Shown piece by piece: positions 12,135 to 23,967 of a DNA stretch of 64,000 nt (position 1 is the stretch's first letter; every line of letters starts with the position of its first letter). Below the pieces are notes generated by a model, which searched no databases, had not been told where the DNA came from, and worked only from the letters and a program-made list of their open reading frames with translations. Origin of the DNA: Molossus alvarezi (taxonomy: Eukaryota > Chordata > Mammalia > Chiroptera > Molossidae); contig CM073893.1 of assembly GCA_037176705.1 (NCBI GenBank), positions 13,516,074-13,580,073 of the forward strand, written 5' to 3'. Made by a program: the position numbers and the translations under genes.

Positions 12135-12260
12135 ATTGCATTCTTTTTTTTTTTTTTTTTTTTGGCACGTGCCCCTAGCGGGAACTGAACCTGGGACTCT
12201 CTGGCCCAGAGAACGACGCTCCAACCACTGAGCCAAACCGGCCAGGGCCATTGCATTCTT
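12135..12260 (-). mobile_element. Head-only Ves SINE with TSD
   Basis: The insert (12,146-12,249) consists of a T-run (the poly-A tail) followed directly by the reverse complement of the tRNA-like head with both box regions, ending in CCGGCCAGGGC. The usual body and CT-rich part are missing. It is about 104 bp against about 260 for the other copies. An 11-base TSD, ATTGCATTCTT, lies at 12,135-12,145 and 12,250-12,260. Confidence 0.88.
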
Positions 12261-12835
12261 ATTAAAAAGAAACAGCCCACCTGGGACTGAATCCTGCACA
12301 GAGAAATAAAAGAAATGGCAGAAATCAAGCTCCCACAGCGAAGGTTATCCAACTGCCATGACAGAGCAGGACATTCTGTACAGTCAGAAAAGACTTAACT
12401 AACCTGACTCAGAAGTTTAAGGTCAGATGATTAAGAACATTTCACAGGCTGGGTTGTAACATTAGAGATGCTACAGGTCATCCTGCCACACCACTCTTGG
12501 GCCCCAAACTGGACAGCAGTCAGTTTTCTCCAAACTAGGCTTAGTTTAAGAACACGGAGAGGGAGTGTGTTCTCCTATCCTTTAGAAGCCCACGGTTGTT
12601 TATTTGTACATGTGTCTGAACTGCTCTGCTGGCGGGCTGTGTTCCTAAGCAAAGAAAGCTTATGGGAGGAAAATAAATTTAAATAGCAAAGCCGTGACAT
12701 TATTTCTAAGTGTACTAGGAAGATTTTCCCATAGTTTATGGGTTCATTTAGTTATTCATTCATCCTTTCAGTCAGACATTGAGGACACATCAATTTAGTG
12801 TTAGACTTCATTACAGGAAGCAGACCCAAAAGGAC
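12261..12835. other. Unassigned unique sequence
   Basis: No recognised repeat or gene. The 72-codon frame at 12,468-12,686 shows no domain or compositional coding signal. Confidence 0.4.
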
Positions 12836-12837
12836 AC

Positions 12838-13275
12838 ATGTTCTATCAACTTCCTATTACTACTGTAACAAACTACCACCAACCCAGTGTCTTAAAACAA
12901 CACAATTTATTATCTTACAGTTCTAAAAGTCCAAAGTCCAATATGGTTCTAAAATAAAAGTGTCGGTAAGAATGTATTCCTTCTGGAGGCTCTAGAGAAG
13001 AATCCATTTTCTTGCCTTTTCCAGCTTCTAGAGACCACTAACATTCCTTGGGTCCTGGCCCCTTCCTCTGTATTCACAGCCAGCAACATCAAGCTGCGTC
13101 TTTCTTAAGCTGCCATCTCTGATTCTCTACTCTTCTGCCTCTCCCCTCCACTTCTGAGAGTTTTTGTGATTACATTGACACTCTGACAATCTAGGATAAC
13201 TTTTCCACTTTGAGGTCCTTAATTTAATTTTATCAGCAAAGTATAGCATGCCATATATGATTATATAATGCCAAA
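12838..13275 (-). mobile_element. MLT1-type MaLR solo LTR
   Basis: On the minus strand it reads 'gtcaatgtaatcacaa', 'ggaatgttagtggtctctag', 'gaagctggaaaaggcaaga', 'agagcctccagaaggaat' and 'ataataaattgtgttgtttt', ending 'ttgttacagtagtaatagg'. This is the order of MLT1 LTRs. MaLR elements are ancient non-autonomous relatives of ERVL, and no internal coding sequence adjoins it. Confidence 0.85.
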
Positions 13276-13830
13276 ATATAAGATAATGTGCAGGTGGAAG
13301 GAATTAGGACTTGGACATCTTTTTTTCTGCCTACCCAGTCGCAGTCTCAGCAGTGTTTATTTTTTTGTATCTGACTGTCACTGACTAACTTTTCTCCTCG
13401 GCTGTGCTTCTATAGGCATCACTTTTGCAAATGTTTTTGGGCCTACTCTGACTTCCTCCTAATCATCATCATGCACGTCCTTCTCCCTGCAATCTCCCCT
13501 TTCAAGACACCCCTTTCAAAGAAATAATTTATTATTTAAAACACATTAGTCTGATGTTTGATTTTGAACAACACAGTAACACTAAGATTAATATCGATAG
13601 ACTTCTGAGGCAATGGCCTGCCCCTCGCTTTTCTCAAAATGGGTTCTTGGGGTCCCGACTAGAGGGCACTTAAGTGGTCAGCTTCCTACTCACAGCTCTC
13701 TACTCTTTCCATTGTCTAATCTCTACCTGTCTCTGTCCTGCTGAATCAGGGAAACCTAGATTAGCTATTTTTCCCTCTTACATTCATGTCCATTTTTGAG
13801 ACTATTTACACTGCTCTGATTTCTAACCTC
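13276..13830. other. Unassigned sequence between two MLT1 LTRs
   Basis: No gene or repeat was recognised. The flanking LTRs lie in opposite orientation, so this is not an internal provirus region. Confidence 0.4.
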
Positions 13831-13831
13831 T

Positions 13832-14265
13832 ATGTGTGTAGTACACAGGATGATGCCCCACCCTCCAAAGTCCACCCTAATATCCAGAACCTGAACATGT
13901 GTTGGCCTCACATGGCAAGGGACTTTGCAGATGTGACTGAGGCCAAGGGCCTTGAGCTGGGGAGAGTATTCTGGATTATCTGGATGGCCCAATGTGATCA
14001 CTAGGGTCCTTCAGATGGAACAACCTTGCTTGACTGCAGAGAAGCAGAGAGAGACAGAAGTAGAAGGATTTGACACCGCCTTGCCGGTGCTGACAAGGGC
14101 CAAGAGAGCCGCAGAAGTTGAAAGGTCAATAAAACCAATCCTCCCACAGAGCCTCCAGAAAGAACACAGGCTGTCCACACCTTGACTTGAGTCCACAGAG
14201 ATCTTTGTCAGGCTTCTGAAACCACTAAATTTCAGCAGTAGAAAGTTAAAACAATGTGCATTGTT
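13832..14265 (+). mobile_element. MLT1-type MaLR solo LTR
   Basis: Sense MLT1 landmarks appear in order: 'gatgatgccccaccctccaa', 'gggactttgcagatgtgact', 'ttctggattatctggatggc', 'cccaatgtgatcactagggt', 'gagcctccagaaagaacaca' and 'ttctgaaaccactaaattt'. The 3' end is decayed. Frames at 13,765-14,196 on both strands are inside this non-coding LTR. Confidence 0.9.
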
Positions 14266-14615
14266 TTCATTTCATGTTGATGACTGCAGACCTCAAAATA
14301 AATACCATTCGGAGTCATTAGTGGACTGGCAACACCCTCCTCTAGATCATTAGCCAGAATTTTAAAAAGCCCAGGCCTAATGGGGACCTCTGCAGGAGTC
14401 CATCTAAGAATGCCTTATGTTGAAGGAGATGTGTAATTAATTATCATCTTGCATTTCCTGGACCTGATTTATTAACTGAGCCAGTCTGTATCTATCCTGC
14501 CAGACATGACACCACACAGATTTTATCTTTGTAAAACAGATTACCTTCCCTGTCCCTTCCTCCATTGGTTATAGTCGGTGCCCCCCAACCTAACTCCAGG
14601 CCAGGACCTCTCCCC
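14266..14615. other. Unassigned sequence
   Basis: Nothing recognised apart from scattered AT-rich text. Confidence 0.35.
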
Positions 14616-14621
14616 CAGTTC

Positions 14622-14806
14622 GTACACATACACATAGACACACACACACACAAGGACACACATATTGACACACAGACAGACACAGAGAGACACACAGAGA
14701 GACACAAGGACATATATAGAAACACACAGAAGCACAGACACATATATAGAAACACACAAAGATACATACAGACACACACAGAGACAAACACACACACACA
14801 CACACC
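14622..14806. repeat. CA/ACACAGAC-rich microsatellite
   Basis: About 185 bases of imperfect CA, CACAGA and CACATATATAGAAA units. Long frames on both strands here are translated microsatellite (runs of C, V, L or H, T, D) and not proteins. Confidence 0.95.
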
Positions 14807-14906
14807 TCTCTCTCTTCTGAAAAGGGCAACCCAGATTTTGAAAAAGATTTGTTCCACAGTGCACCCATGTCTATTGCCCCAGGGTTTGTGAATTTATTTC
14901 CTATTC

Positions 14907-15198
14907 TAAATGTTTTTTTATGTGCCCTGGCCGGTTTGTCTCAGTGGTCAGAGCGTCAGCCTGCGGTCCAGAGAGACCCCAGTTCAGTTCCCACTAAGGG
15001 CACGTACCTCGGTTGCAGTTTGCCCCCGGCCTTGGTTGGGTCGTGTGGGTGGCAGCCACTCGATGTGTTCCTTTCACGTCAATGTTTCTCTCTCTCCCTC
15101 TCTCCCTCCCACTCTATCTGAACAAAATATGGGAAAATGTCCTCAGGTGAGGATAAAAAAATAAGAAGAAGAAATAAATAATAAATGTTTTTTTATGT
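14907..15198 (+). mobile_element. Ves-type SINE with perfect 17-bp TSD
   Basis: The SINE (14,924-15,181) opens GCCCTGGCCGGTTTGTCTCA, with box A and box B regions, the bat body, a CT-rich part, and an A-rich tail with AATAAATAATAA. The TSD, TAAATGTTTTTTTATGT, is identical at 14,907-14,923 and 15,182-15,198, which suggests a fairly recent insertion. Confidence 0.95.
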
Positions 15199-15475
15199 TA
15201 TGAAGTCTTGGATACTTAAAGGAACAATAGGTTTGTGCTAGTGGATTTTCAAACTTTACACCAAGAAGCACAGTGGTTTTTTCTCCTGAGGAATACCATG
15301 AATTTCATGGATGTTTGCTGTCAATCTCTGAAAATGTCAGCATGAACAGGCAAGGAACATCCTTTCCACCCGATTGGAAACACTCCAGGCTTCGGATTTT
15401 GAGTTCTTGAGATGTTCTGTTTAATCTTCTGATTCTAGTTTTCTATCTTCATTTGTAAATACTCTGTGTTAGACA
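15199..15475. other. Unassigned sequence
   Basis: No recognisable feature. Confidence 0.35.
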
Positions 15476-15830
15476 TAGTGTTCTAAGTGTTGGAAATGGA
15501 GTGGGGGTCCTGGGCCAAAGGTACAGATTTCAGAGTTATTGCCAAATAGTTAGCATTTAAAGTCACGGAGCTTATAGTAATCACCCAGGAGGAGTGTATA
15601 GATGGAGAGGAGAAGGCAAGTCCAGCCCAGAGCCTCAGAGAACTCCAAGTCCAGCAGAGGAGAAAGACTGAAGATAGAACAAGTTATAATAGGAGAAAAA
15701 AAAAAAAAAAAACACAAAACAGCAGAGTATGTAGTATCATAAAAGCCAAAAGAAGAAAGTTTTTCAGGGAAAAGAGAATGGTTAGTACTGTGAAATGCTG
15801 TTCAGAGGTCAAGAAAAGCAAGAACAAATA
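15476..15830 (+). repeat. Old mammalian repeat, left part
   Basis: Segments 'gaggagtgtatagatggagag', 'cagagcctcagagaactcc' and 'tgaaatgctgttcagaggtca' match the distal body of the long unnamed repeat found elsewhere in the window. It continues at 16,196 after an inserted L1 tail. Confidence 0.5.
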
Positions 15831-16195
15831 TAGACAAATGGCACATGATTTCATTTAAACACAGGGTCTAAAGAAAAACTCAAACAAAAGAAACAGACAA
15901 AGGGAGCAAACTGATAGTTGGTTAACAGATGGAAGGGGAGTTGGGGTACTGACTGAAAAAGATGAAGGGGTAAAAAAGTACACATCGACAATCACAAGAT
16001 ATAAAGTACAGTGTAGGTAATATAGTCAATATTATTGTAATAACTGAGTATGGTACCAGGTGGATACTAGAATTACTTGAAGATCACTTTGTAAATTATG
16101 TAGATGTCTATCCCCTATGCTGTACATCTGAAACTCATATAAAATAATACTAAATGTTAACTTTAATTTTAAATTTAAAAAAATATTTTTAAAAA
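15831..16195 (+). mobile_element. Old L1M-type 3' UTR
   Basis: Contains the diagnostic order 'gaaaaagatgaaggggtaaa', 'aagtacagtgtaggtaatat', 'agtcaatattattgtaataac', 'ggtaccaggtggatactag', 'aattatgtagatgtctatcc' and 'gctgtacatctgaaactcat', ending in A-rich text. This is the 3' UTR of old eutherian L1 (L1MA/L1MB-like). It is inserted in the repeat that flanks it on both sides. Confidence 0.85.
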
Positions 16196-16530
16196 TAGAT
16201 CAGACTGTGATCACTGGTCTTCATAACTTTAAGGTGATATTGACATGAACAATTGCCAGGGATTGAAGCCTGAGAGTGAGAAAGCTAAAAAAGAAAAAAG
16301 TAAAATTCATAACTTAGAACACATTCAATGATTTACTATAAAGACCAGGAGCTAAAGGAGTAGTAGCTGGAAGTGGATGTGAGGCACCGGGATGGGGTAT
16401 ATAGCTGATGTGGCACAAATAAAATGTATGATTGCATCCAGGACACAAGAGAGGAGAGGGGCACAAAGCACAGATAGAAATGGAAAGCTTAGGGAAAAGC
16501 AGAAATTTCACCCATGGAAACAGAAGACAG
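16196..16530 (+). repeat. Old mammalian repeat, right part
   Basis: Reads 'gtgatcactggtcttcataa' and 'gaagcctgagagtgagaaag', the continuation expected after 15,830. The right border is vague. Confidence 0.4.
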
Positions 16531-16544
16531 GGCAGTAAGTGTCA

Positions 16545-17127
16545 AGATATATGTCCCAATGTACCAAGACATTTCCCTGGGCATATACTGAAGAGAAATG
16601 AATACACACACACACACACACAGACACACACACACACACACACAACTTCTATAAGCAGCACCATGCATAATAGTCAAAGAGTGGAAATATGGCCAAATGT
16701 CCAACAACTGATGAATGAATAAACAAAATGTGGTATATGCATACAATGGGATATTATTCAGAAATAAAAATAAATGAATTACTGAAACACACTATAACAT
16801 AGAAGAACATTGAAAACATTATACTAGGTGAAAAAAAGCCTGTCACAAAAGACCATAAATTGTATAATTCTATTTACATGAAATGTCCAGAACTGGCAAG
16901 TTTCTAGTGACAGAATGTTGATTGGTGGATGGAGGGTAAGGGGAAATAAGGAGTAGATGCTAATAAGTACAATACTTCTTTTTGAGATGATGAAAATGTT
17001 CTAAATTTAATAGTGGCGATGGTTGCGCAACTCTATGAATGTACTAAAGACTGTTGAATTGTACACTTTAAATGGGTGGATGATATGATATGTGAATTAT
17101 ATCTTAATAAAGCTTTTATTTTTTAAA
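16545..17127 (+). mobile_element. Old L1M 3' end with internal CA repeat
   Basis: The last ORF2 codons are recognisable ('gccaaatgtccaacaactg', 'gtggtatatgcatacaatgg', 'attattcagaaataaaaata'). The 3' UTR follows ('gatggttgcgcaactctatg', 'ttgaattgtacactttaaat', 'gtgaattatatcttaataaa'). A (CA)n tract at 16,603-16,644 lies inside. Only a non-functional tail remains. Confidence 0.9.
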
Positions 17128-17636
17128 CTAAAAACAAAATATGAGTATGAAAGCTGGTAGGTTGGTGGATTTGGCAGTGGAATTTCCTGTCTAATTCTTT
17201 GTTCTCAAGAAGTATGAAGCAAGGGCATCACTTGCCCTTTGAACATGTCTATAGAACGAGCTAGTAGAAAGACTGCTGCCTTATTACCTAAGACAGTAAG
17301 TAAGTAGGATGCTTGCCTGAGTATCTGGTGAAGACACTGATTATTTTCAAGAAAGTCACTTATCCTGTTTGTGAATGTGTTTCTTAACTTTTAAACAGGA
17401 ATGATAACTATTATATTGATCAGTTATTGGAGAAGTTACCTTTGAGATTTCTGCTTCTACAAATACAGCTATCCAGAGGTCCAGAGACACCTGAAACACT
17501 GAATAAATTTGAAAACATGTTTTGAAATGTATGGTACAGCTGAAAGGAAGTAAAGACAATTTCCAGAGGCTAGAAGTATTAAGGAAGCCAAAAACAGAAC
17601 AAAGTAAATGAATGAACAAAACAAAAACAGACAGAA
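17128..17636. other. Unassigned sequence upstream of L1 copy B
   Basis: No gene or clear repeat. The last bases are A-rich (ACAGAAAAAA), typical of an L1 endonuclease target. Confidence 0.4.
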
Positions 17637-17639
17637 AAA

Positions 17640-18721
17640 AATGGTGGTGGAGTGAATGGAGCTACACAGACCATCTCTCAGGACCAAACTGGATTTACAA
17701 CAAAAATAAAGACAAATTGTCAGGAAGGAGCAACCGAAAGGCAGCCTGGAGGACCACATAACCAGGGACACTGATTCAATCCTGGTAGGCTTGCAAGGAC
17801 GCGAGAGGGGGCCGGGAACCCACCGTCCGCAGTGACCTGGGTTGGGACCAGTGAACTCAGCTGGGACCAGGGGCCTCGACAGGAAGCTGCTGCTGCCTTG
17901 GCTGTGTGATAAGCCCTCGGCTGGTGCCACACAGACTCGGCTGAGACCAGGGGGCTCGGCAAGAAGCTGCCCCTGCCTGGGCTGCTTGCTAAGCCCTTGG
18001 CTGGTACTGCACAGGCTCCGCTGAGACCAGGGAACTTGGTGGGAAGTTGCTGCCGCCTTGGCTGCAACCATGGCTAAGTCCTGCGAACTCAGCTGAGCGC
18101 TTCGCCATCGGCTGGTGACGCAGATTCGGCCGCCCTTAGCTGGGAGCAGCGCCATCGGGTTACAAGTCCCAGATGGCTCCATGGCGCAGAGTCGGGACAG
18201 AGGCTAAATTGGCAGCAGCCACTGACCTTGGGTTCTGGCAGAGGGAAGGGAGACTGGACTAGAACTATGGGGGGACACTCAGGATATAGAAGGTGTTTAG
18301 AACTTTTGCTGAGTGCAGCCACACAGGACTGTGGTCATTTACTCCTTCTCAGGGCTCTGGGCAGAGGCGGTGGCCCCTCCCTCAGAGATTCAACCCCACC
18401 TGGTGGCCATTGAAATGCTAATTGAGGCCCATTAACAACCAGCAGCTGCCTCACCCTCAGGAAAACCTCTTACACTGAGCACCTGAGGGAGTTTTTCAGG
18501 CAACTCAGAAACCAAGGTTCTTCAGGTGACCTCTAATAAAAGCCTCCAGGCAAAAAAAAAAAAAAAAAAAAAAAGCTAGAGGAAAGTTAAGACTTGACAG
18601 TGGTGTTTAAAGTGGGTCCTCCCTGGTGCATCCAAACCCAGGAGAGGGAACCACAAACAGCAGAACACCAACACCCACAAGGAAAATTTGGCAGACTCCA
18701 AAGACCACAGTGATAGCAAAA
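17640..18721 (+). promoter_or_regulatory. L1 5' UTR / internal promoter (copy B)
   Basis: This GC-rich leader contains internally repeated blocks: a 'cagctgagaccagggg/aaact' motif recurs at about 17,860, 17,940 and 18,020, each followed by 'gctgc..ctgcctgggctg'. CpG sites cluster between 17,790 and 18,180. Such tandem promoter blocks are known from L1 lineages with repeated 5' monomers. Activity of this copy is not shown by sequence alone. Confidence 0.75.
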
Positions 18722-19592
18722 ATGGTAAAAAAAAAACAAAACAGAAACAAAAGCCAAATGAAAGAACAAGATGAGATAAATGAGGTGCAGTTAAGCAAGT
18801 TAACAGAACTAGAATTCAGAGCCATGATCTGGAGGAAGCTCAACAGTATGTGTAAGGACATGCGCACAATGAGTAAAGACATAGGAATGCTGAAAAAAAA
18901 CAGTTGAAAAATAGAAACAACATATCAGAAATGAAAAACACATTGGAAGGTCTAAAAAGCAGAATAGAGAAAGCTGAAGACCGGATCAGTGAATTAGAAG
19001 ACAGGGTAGAAAAAAATCAACAAATCAGAAAACCAAAAGGAAAAAACTATTAAAAAACAGGAAGACAGCTTAAGAGAACTGTGGGACAACTGGAGATGTA
19101 ATAATATTCGCATCATAGGAGTCCCCGAAGAAGAAGAAAATGAGCAAAGGTTAGAGAATATATATGAAGAAATAATGATAGAAAATTTTCCTGATTTGGT
19201 GAGGGAATAAGGCATTCAAGTTCAAGAAGCACAGAGAGCCCCAAGTACAAAGAACCCAAACAGGCCCACACCAAGACACATAGAATTCAAACTGCCAAAA
19301 ATAAAGACAAAGAAAGAATCCCAAAAGCAGCAAGAGATAAGCAACAGGTCACCTACAAAGAAAACCCCATAAAGCTCTCAGCTGACTTCTCACAAGAAAC
19401 ACTACAGGCCAGAAGGGAATGGCATGAAGTAAACAAGGTCATGAAAACAAGGATCTGAATCCAAGACTACTCTACCCAGCAAGGCTATTATTCAAAATGG
19501 AAGGTCAAAAAAAAGCTTCCCAGAGAAAAAGTCTAAGGGAATACATTAGCACCAAACCAGCACGGCAAGAAATGTTAAAAGGACTGCTGTAA
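18722..19592 (+). pseudogene. L1 ORF1 (RNA-binding protein), broken
   Basis: The start MVKKKQ at 18,722 and the coiled-coil onset (EVQLSKLTELEFRAM) stay open to 18,907, where a stop follows. Beyond it the RRM-like part (NIRIIGVPEEEE, then PRPTPRHIE) and the C-terminal part (LSADFSQETLQARREWHE) are readable with frame changes. The stop TAA falls at 19,590-19,592. The ORF1p-like protein at 53,651-54,528 is its closest relative in this window. Confidence 0.88.
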
Positions 19593-19637
19593 TTACCAGG
19601 AGAAATGGGAAGAAAAATAGAACCACACTAAACAAAA

Positions 19638-22600
19638 ATGGCAATAAATAAGTACATATCAATAATCACCTTAAATTTAAATGTACTGAATGCTCCCATA
19701 AAAAAACATAGAGTAGTTGATTGGATAAGAGAGCATGACTCATCTATATGTTGTTTACAAGAGACCCACCTCACAACAAAAGACTCACATAGATTGAAAG
19801 TGAAGGGATGGAAAAAATCTTCCAAGCAAATGGAAAGAAAAAAAAGCAGGAGTAGAAATACTCATATCTGATAAAATAGACTTCAAAATGAAGGCCACAA
19901 CTAGTGACAAAGAAGGCCACTACATAATATTGAAAGGATCTCTCCAACAGTAAGATATAACCTTAATAAACATATATGTACCCAATATAGTAGCACCACA
20001 ATATATTAAAAATCTTCTGGAGGACTTCAAAGGAGAAATTGACAGCAATACAATCATGGGAGGAAACTTCAACACCCCGCTGACATCACTGGATAGATAC
20101 TCTAGACAAAATATTAGCAAGAAAACAGAGACTCTAAATGAAGCACTAGACCAAATGCATTTAATAGATATCTACAGAGAATTTCACCCCAAAACTACAG
20201 AATTCACATTCTTCTCAAGTGCACTAGGGACGTTCTCAAAGATAGACCACATGTTAGGGCACAAACTAAGTCTCTACAAGTTCAAGAAGACTGAAATCAT
20301 ATCAAGCATCTTCTCAGATCACAATGGCATGAAATGAGAAATCAACTGCAACCAGAACATACAAAGACATTTGAACATATGGAAGCTAAATAGCATGTTA
20401 TTAAACAATGAATAGGACACCGAGGAGATCAAGGAAGAAATGAAAAACTTCATGGAAATCAATGAAAATGAAGACACAACAACACGAAATCTATGGGATG
20501 CAGCGAAAGCAGTTCTGTGAGGGAAGTTCATAGCACTACAGGCCTACCTCAGAAAACAAGAAAAATCTCTAATAGATTATCTAACCTCACAACTAAAAGA
20601 ACTAGACAGCAAACAAAAAGAAAACCCCTGAGCAAGTAGAAGGAAGGAAATAGTAAAGATCAAAGCAGAAATAAATGACATAGAGACCAAAAAAACACTT
20701 CAAAGGATCAATGAAACAAAGAGCTGGTTTTTCAAAAAGGTAAACAATATTGATGGACCCTTAGCTAGACTCACCAAGAAAGAAAAAGAGAGAACCCAAA
20801 TACAAGAAATCAGAAATGAAAGAAGAGAAGTAGCAACTGACACCACAGAAATAAAAAAAGATCGTTAACAACTACTATGAACAATTATATGGCAACAAAT
20901 TCGACAATCTGAGCAAAATGGACAAATTTCTAGAAAAACATAATCTCCCAAAACTGGACCAGGAAGAGATAGAAAACTTGAACAGACCAATATCAACAGA
21001 AGAAATTGAAGATGTAATCAAGACTCTCCCAGCAAACAAAAGCCCAGGCCCAGATGGCTTCACAGGGGAGTTGTACCGAACATTCAAAGAAGAACTGACA
21101 CTCATTCTCCTCAAATTCTTTAAAAAAATTCAAGAAGAAGAAAGACTTCCAAACTCGTGTTATGAATCCAGCATAATTCTAATTCCAAAACCAGAAAAAG
21201 ACAGTACGAGGAAAGAAAATTACAGGCCAATATCCCTGATGAACATAGACGCCAAAATCCTGAGCAAAATACTAGCAAATCGGCTCCAGAAATACACCAA
21301 AAAAATTATCCACTGTGACCAAGTGGGATTCATCCCAGGGATGCAAGGCTGGTACAATATTCACAAATCAATAAATGTGATACACCACATAAATAAAATG
21401 AAGAATAAAAACCACATGATCATATCAATAGATACCGAAAAAGCCTTCGACAAAATCTAGCATCCATTTCTGATAAAAACGCTCAGCAATGTGGGAATAG
21501 AGGGATCATATCTAGACATAATAAAGGCCATATATGAAAGACCTATAGCCAACATCATACTCAAGGGGCAAAAACTCAAAGCATTTCCCTTAAGAACAGG
21601 AACAAGGCAAGGATGCCCACTTTCACCACTCTTATTTAACATAGTACTGGAAGTCTTAGCCACAGCAATGAGACAGGAAGAAAAAATAAAAGGGATCCAA
21701 ATTGGAAAGGAGGAAGTGAATTTGTCAATATTTGCAGATGACATGATACTATACATAGAAAACGCCAAAGACTCCATCAAAAGTGTACTAGACTTAATAA
21801 AAGAATTTGGAAAAGTAGCAGAATACAAAATTAACATCAAGAAATAGATGGCATTCTTATACACCAATGATGAACTCACAGAAAGAGAAGCTAAGAAAAC
21901 AATCCCATTTACCATTGCAGCAAAAAAAATTAAGATACCTAGGAATAAACTTAACCAAAGAAATAAAGGACCTATTTGCAGACAACTACAGGTCATTGAA
22001 AAAACAAATAGAGGAAGATATAAAAAAGTGGAAGCACATACCCTGTTCATGGATTGGGAGAATTAACATCATTAAAATGTCCATATTATCCCAAAGCAAT
22101 CTATAGATTCAATGTAATCCCCATCAAAATACCAACTGCATACTTCACAGAACTAGAACAATTATTTCAAAAGTTCATATGGAACCAAAAGAGGCCTCGC
22201 ATAGCCACAGCAATCTTGAAAAGGAAGAACAAAGTTGGTGGTATCACAATATCAGATTTCAGGTTATACTACAAAGCCACTGTAACCAAAACAGCCTGAT
22301 ACTGGCACAAGAACAGGCATATAGACCAGTGGAACAGAACAGAAAACCCAGAAATGGACCCAAGGCAATATGCTCAATTAATATTTGACAAAGGTGGCAA
22401 GATCATACAGTGAAGTAAGGACAGCCTTTTTAATAAATGGTGCTGGGAAAATTGGACAGCTACATGCAGAAAAATTAAACTAGACCATCAACTTACACCC
22501 TTCACGAGAATAAACTCAAAATGGATAAAAGACTTAAATGTGACTCATGAATCCAATACAATCCTAGTAGAAACTGTAGGCAACAAAATTTCAGACATCA

Positions 22601-23462
22601 TACACAGCAGATTTTTACTTACACATCACCTAAGGCAATAGAAACAAAGGAGAAAATGAACACGTGGGACTACATCAAACTCAAAAGCTTCTGCACAGCG
22701 AAAGATACAATCATCAAAATGGAAAGGCTACCCACTATATGGGAGAGCATAATTGCCAATGATATATCAGATAAGGGGTAATTTCCAATACTTATAGAGT
22801 GCACATACAATTCCACAAAAGGAAGACAAAGAATCCATTTACAAAATGGGCAGAGGAACTAAATAGTCACCTCTCCAAACAGGACATACAAATGGCTAAG
22901 AAACATATGAAGAAATGCTCATCCTCACTAGTCATCAGAGAGATGCAAATTAAAACAACAATGAGGTATAACCTCACACCTGTCAGAATGGCCGCCATCA
23001 ACAAATCATCAAACAACAAGTGTTGGCAAGGGTGTGGAGAAAAGGGGACTCTAGTGCACTGCTGGTGGGAATGCACACTGTTGCAGCCACTATGGAAAAC
23101 AATATAGTGTTACCTCAAAAAATTAAAAATGGAACTTCCATTTGAGCCAGTGATCCCACTTCTAGGAATATACCCTAAGAAGCCTGAAACACCAATCAAA
23201 AAGAATATATGTACCTCCATGTTTGTAGCAGCACTATTTACAATAGCTAAGATCTGGAAACAGCCCAAGTGTCCATCAGTAGACGAATGGATAAAAATGC
23301 TGTGGTACATATACACAATGGAGTACTACGCAGCTGTAAGAAAGAAAGATCTCTTATCCTTTGAGACTACATGGAGGGGACCTGGAAAGTATCATCCTAA
23401 GTGAAACAAGCCAAACAGAGAAAGAAAAGTTTCATATGATCTCACTTATTTGTGGAATATAA
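19638..23462 (+). pseudogene. L1 ORF2 (endonuclease/reverse transcriptase), broken
   Basis: The full span (3,825 bases, about 1,275 codons) equals the usual ORF2 length. Endonuclease pieces are at 19,638-19,871 (LQETHLTTKDSHR) and 20,056-20,337, where the metal-site GDFNT motif reads GNFNT. The RT region is at 20,918-21,460 ([20 protein letters not shown]) and 21,491-21,847 with the catalytic FADD at about 21,734. The C-terminal domain is in 22,799-23,404, ending near 23,462. Stops lie at least at 19,950, 21,460, 21,847 and 22,300. Confidence 0.92.
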
Positions 23463-23829
23463 TGAACATAACAGCCTGAGGAATGGGGTAGTCCCAGAGA
23501 CTTGGAAGTGGGGTACATACTGACAATCCCCTCAAGAGGGGGGTGGTGGGGGAGAGATCAACCACAGAACTTATATGCATGTATGCATGAACAGTGGACA
23601 TGGACAACAACCTGGGGAAAGGGCAGGGAGGGTTGGGGAGGGGGTAATCAGTGGGGCAAAAAGGAGAAACATCTGTAACAAAAATTAATTAATTAAAAAA
23701 AAAAAGGAAAAAAGAAAAATGGACTTTAACCCAGGTCTCAAAAAATTCCTACACTGAAGTTTCAAGAATCAGGTAATGAGAGCGATCCCATAACAACTTC
23801 AAAACTAGACAATGCAAGAATACAGATAA

Positions 23830-23967
23830 TATGATTATTGAATGATAATATGAAATATTAGTTTAAAAAATAAAAGATGGCAGATGAAAAATTCTATATA
23901 TCTACTGTACAACCTCGTGTTTATAGTTAATAATACTGTACTATACACTTAAAAATTTGTTGAGGGT
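23830..23967 (+). mobile_element. Old L1 3' UTR piece, left of SINE
   Basis: 'gtttatagttaataatactgta' followed by 'ctatacacttaaaaatttgttgaggg' matches the L1MA-type 3' UTR. It resumes after the SINE at 24,306. Confidence 0.65.

Larger units (their letters stand above)
17640..23722 (+). mobile_element. Full-length degraded LINE-1 (copy B)
   Basis: The 5' end near 17,640 aligns with the 5' end of minus-strand copy A. The order is 5' UTR (17,640-18,721), ORF1, a 45-bp spacer, ORF2 (19,638-23,462), a purine-rich 3' UTR with a G-rich run and an A-rich tail. Length is about 6.1 kb. Possible flanking duplications (AGAAAAA-ATGG near 17,633 and 23,713) are low-complexity, so exact ends are uncertain. 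Several stops break both ORFs. Confidence 0.93.

Noticed and set aside
14492..14891. Overlapping frames of 92-121 codons on both strands
   Set aside because: They are translations of a CA-rich microsatellite, giving Cys/Val/Leu or His/Thr repeats.
17469..18182. 237-codon minus-strand frame rich in Ser, Pro and Gln
   Set aside because: It is antisense to the GC-rich L1 leader; repeated promoter blocks make it open by composition. No domain was recognised.
21457..22050. 197-codon minus-strand frame
   Set aside because: It is the antisense shadow of the L1 ORF2 in copy B.
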